Assembly (NCBI GenBank): GCA_019828595.1
Contig: JAHQRK010000020.1
Location: forward strand, 124,001-188,000
Length of the DNA: 64,000 nt
Source of the DNA: Aphanomyces cochlioides
Taxonomy: Eukaryota; Oomycota; Saprolegniomycetes; Saprolegniales; Verrucalvaceae
Direction: 5' to 3'
Part shown: one piece after another, positions 61,573 to 64,000 of the stretch
Layout of the letters: the number at the start of each line of letters is the position of its first letter
Position numbering within the stretch: position 1 is the stretch's first letter
Program-made: the position numbers and the translations under genes
Notes under the pieces: model-generated
Seen by the model: the letters and a program-made list of their open reading frames with translations, nothing else
What the model was told of the DNA's origin: nothing
Database searches by the model: none

Positions 61573-62155
61573 CCAAACCGACGAGCCACTCGTTCTCGAT
61601 ATGAGCTATCAGGCTGCAACCACACTCTCTGCTCATCTCTCTCAATAACTGTCAATTTAACATGCCGCTAGCTGCCTTGGAAGCCCCGCCACGGCGGCAG
61701 ACGCTGGAGATTCCATCATTCCATCCGTCAACTTTTTTCTCACACCAGAATCGAAGTCGTCTTCGATTTTCGAAATTTATACTGTACTCCACCCAAACAA
61801 CTTTCTCACCACCAAAGTTGACACCACTGATATCGGAAGACTCTGGCATTCCAACGAAATTTCCTGTTAACATAAATAGTTTTGACAATTAATATATATC
61901 GTGTATACAAATTTACAAAGGTTTTACCTAGGAAGGATCAATGAGTCACGTCGGAGGGGGAATAACTATGGCATCATCGATTGCATCTAGCCTGCACTGC
62001 TCCTGAATACACTGAGCACGATGGCTACAGATGCTTTCTCTCGCCCCCCTGAAGGGGTGGCGTCTCTAGCAGCGAACGCTGTGGAGTGCATTACGGGCTG
62101 GAAAAGCTGTGAGGTTTTCTGTTGATGAAGACGTACTGGGGCGGCATTACAAGAA
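61573..62155. other. Intergenic, no gene recognised
   Basis: Divergent-type gap upstream of the carboxypeptidase; AT-rich, only short frames. Probably includes the carboxypeptidase promoter. Confidence 0.4.
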
Positions 62156-64000
62156 TTACTCGAGTTCATTTAGAGATAAGGTTTTCAGCAGTCGCCAAAC
62201 GGATCGTCCGTGGACAAACTCGTTCGGGAAGGTGCGGTAGAGTAGTCTCTCAACGCCGCATCGATTTGGCTTGAGTTTGAAGGAATGAATTGGACAAACA
62301 GTATCAATGGTGGAACCCAATAAGTATGCGGCAAAACATAGATCACGGACGAGAAAGGCATCAAACAGCCGCGACGTAGCCCGACAATGCAAGGCTATAC
62401 ACCGTGGAAATCGGGTCATTCGAGCGTCCTAGCCCGGAATACATGCGTCCAGCGTGCAAGAATCCCCCTGGAAAGCAGCGTCAAACTCGAGTAGCTGCGA
62501 GGGATTTGTCTCGACTGGTCCAGTTCACTTTCCACTTGCGTCATTGTTCGATAGCAAAACGGCACTTGGGATATCAAAGGAGGCACGACAATGGCGACGA
62601 CGGCTGCATACACCATGTAGAAATACGAATCCAAGTGGGGCGACGTGTGATAAAAGTACAAAAACATGGGGGCGATCAATGTGGGGAAGAAAGGGTACAG
62701 GTCAGTTGACCGCACTGAAGTGAAGGCGGGGCCTTGGTGTGTAAGAGCCTCCGTGACGAGGATCACTGTCCCGAGTTACATGGCGACGTAGGCAAGTCGC
62801 ACGCAAATGCGAAACGAATGCAAGACATGCTTGGCGAGGCACATGCCAACGACAAAGATGTAGCAGCTAGGAGCTGGTACAAAGACCAAATCGTCAGCGT
62901 AAGTATGCTTCGTGAGTACATTCCAAGGTAGAGGGGCAATCAATTGTCGAACAATCATCATGGCCAATATGACATCTCGGTAGGTCCAGTAAGTCGCGAC
63001 GAGCGTGATGGCTACAGTCGCGTCAAACGAGCTGTTGTTCGTGTCTTCAAACAAAGTATTCAAGCACAAGGCGAAAGAGGTTTCGATGGTTTGTCCAGCT
63101 GTACTTGACCGAGAGGGCGAGGTACAAGATTGCAGAGGCCACACTGGTGGTCAGGAGGATGCGTAGAATGACACCGTTCCTTCGACCTGTTGTGTACTGT
63201 ACGAGAGGCAGCATCAACCCTGTGGTATTCGGCGTTGCGTCCATGAACCCTGTGCTTTTCACCGGCAGACGGAAGCCTGTGGGGGCGAAAGTCCCCGCGG
63301 CGAGGTTAGATTGGTCGCTCACGTCTGGGATCGCCGTCACGACCATCCAATTGTGAAAGGCTAAGATTTCTGCAATGGCTTCAGGACTGGGGGAACAATA
63401 AAAGTTTTGGATGTCGATGTCCATGAGCGAGTAGATAATGGCCAGACTGTCTGGATGCCGACACGACGGCGACGTGGTGTACCCATCGGCGTTCTTTTGC
63501 TTGTCTGGGATCAATGAGGCGACAGTAGCTGGAGGAAGAATAATGCTGCCGCATTTACTAGCGCCAATGTCGGTATTCGTGACGCAAATCCCATGCTTGA
63601 TCGATCCAACAAGATGGGAACACATTTCACTGACGACGAGCAATGTCTGATGGGTCTCATTCGCATTGACGGTCTTGAGCACACGGACAGTTTTGTAGCC
63701 ACGGACTTTGTTTTCAATTTTCACATGAGCAACGATTCCAACGGATCAAAGACAGGATTACTCAGGGAGAAAGATTTCCCAAGCATGAGCGAGTAACGCC
63801 CCGAGCTAGCATCAAGAGTTTGGTTTGACTTGGAAACGCCTTGCTTGTAGATTGTTTTCATCCATAGCACAAGCATGAATGGGACTTGACCCACGGGGAC
63901 GTCAATTGGCTGTGTGGATCCCAAAGGCACAGCGAGGATTTGATCGACGAGGCGACGCATCATGAGTTCGTTTTCTTTCGCCGTCCTGTTGTAACCTGTG
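62156..64000 (-). pseudogene. Copy D of the six-TM family, frameshifted, runs off the right edge
   Basis: Equivalent to copy A from about residue 130 to the end. Blocks: IDVPVGQVPFMLVLW, GRYSLMLGKSFSLSNPVFDP, RGYKTVRVLKTVNANETHQ, FHNWMVVTAIPDVSD, APTGFRLPVKSTGFMDATPN, IAPLPWNVLTKHTYADDLVF, SHQGPAF-like THQGPAFTSVRS, HTSPHLDSYFYMVY, and the terminal LLKTLSLNELE at 62156. Breaks: frame shifts near 63730, 63060 and 62440, a stop after YVAM (near 62778), and loss of the DVAVGLAIR segment. Opposite orientation to the other three copies. Confidence 0.85.

Overview
The window looks like chromosomal DNA of an oomycete, most likely a saprolegnialean such as Aphanomyces or Saprolegnia. The evidence is dense genes with many 40-50 nt GT-AG introns (several a multiple of three and stop-free), a GPCR fused to an INPP4-type lipid phosphatase, a THAQKY-class Myb protein, and abundant Harbinger, mariner, hAT and MULE elements. 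No organism name can be proved from the sequence alone.

Layout. 1-24 kb is a compact host block: an eIF2alpha-kinase-like protein (partial), EMC4, the GPCR-INPP4 fusion, an 8-amino-7-oxononanoate-synthase-like PLP enzyme, an insulysin, a complete PIF/Harbinger transposon (14.65-17.21 kb), a multi-pass membrane/coiled-coil protein, a small coiled-coil protein and a long EF-hand protein. 24.7-32.3 kb holds an intronless ABCC transporter followed by a six-TM membrane protein and a decayed copy of it. 32.4-37.6 kb is repeat-rich: a Harbinger-type MITE, a ~760 bp foldback repeat with tRNA-like boxes, a decayed MULE transposase and a zinc-finger gene. 37.7-45.5 kb is a very AT-rich island of virus-like genes: a Rep/SF3-helicase-like ORF, a capsid/penton-like ORF, a GIY-YIG plus zinc-finger ORF and small zinc-finger and basic proteins. 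Most are broken, and one is split by a mariner element. 45.7-52.5 kb holds a second Harbinger element, a hAT pseudogene and a second mariner. 53-56.6 kb is a third copy of the six-TM gene carrying a mariner and a MITE. 58-61.6 kb returns to host genes (Myb-like, PrmC/HemK methyltransferase, membrane-anchored serine carboxypeptidase), and the window ends in a fourth, decayed six-TM copy.

Themes. The six-TM family is a lineage gene family in visible birth and decay: one intact copy and three broken ones. Transposon insertions with clean target-site duplications give a relative chronology, including one into the virus-like island and two into a family member. A near-palindromic ATCCGGAT element recurs close upstream of several host start codons and looks like a promoter element. 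Gene models with introns were built by hand from GT/AG sites and phase; every multi-exon total given is a multiple of three.
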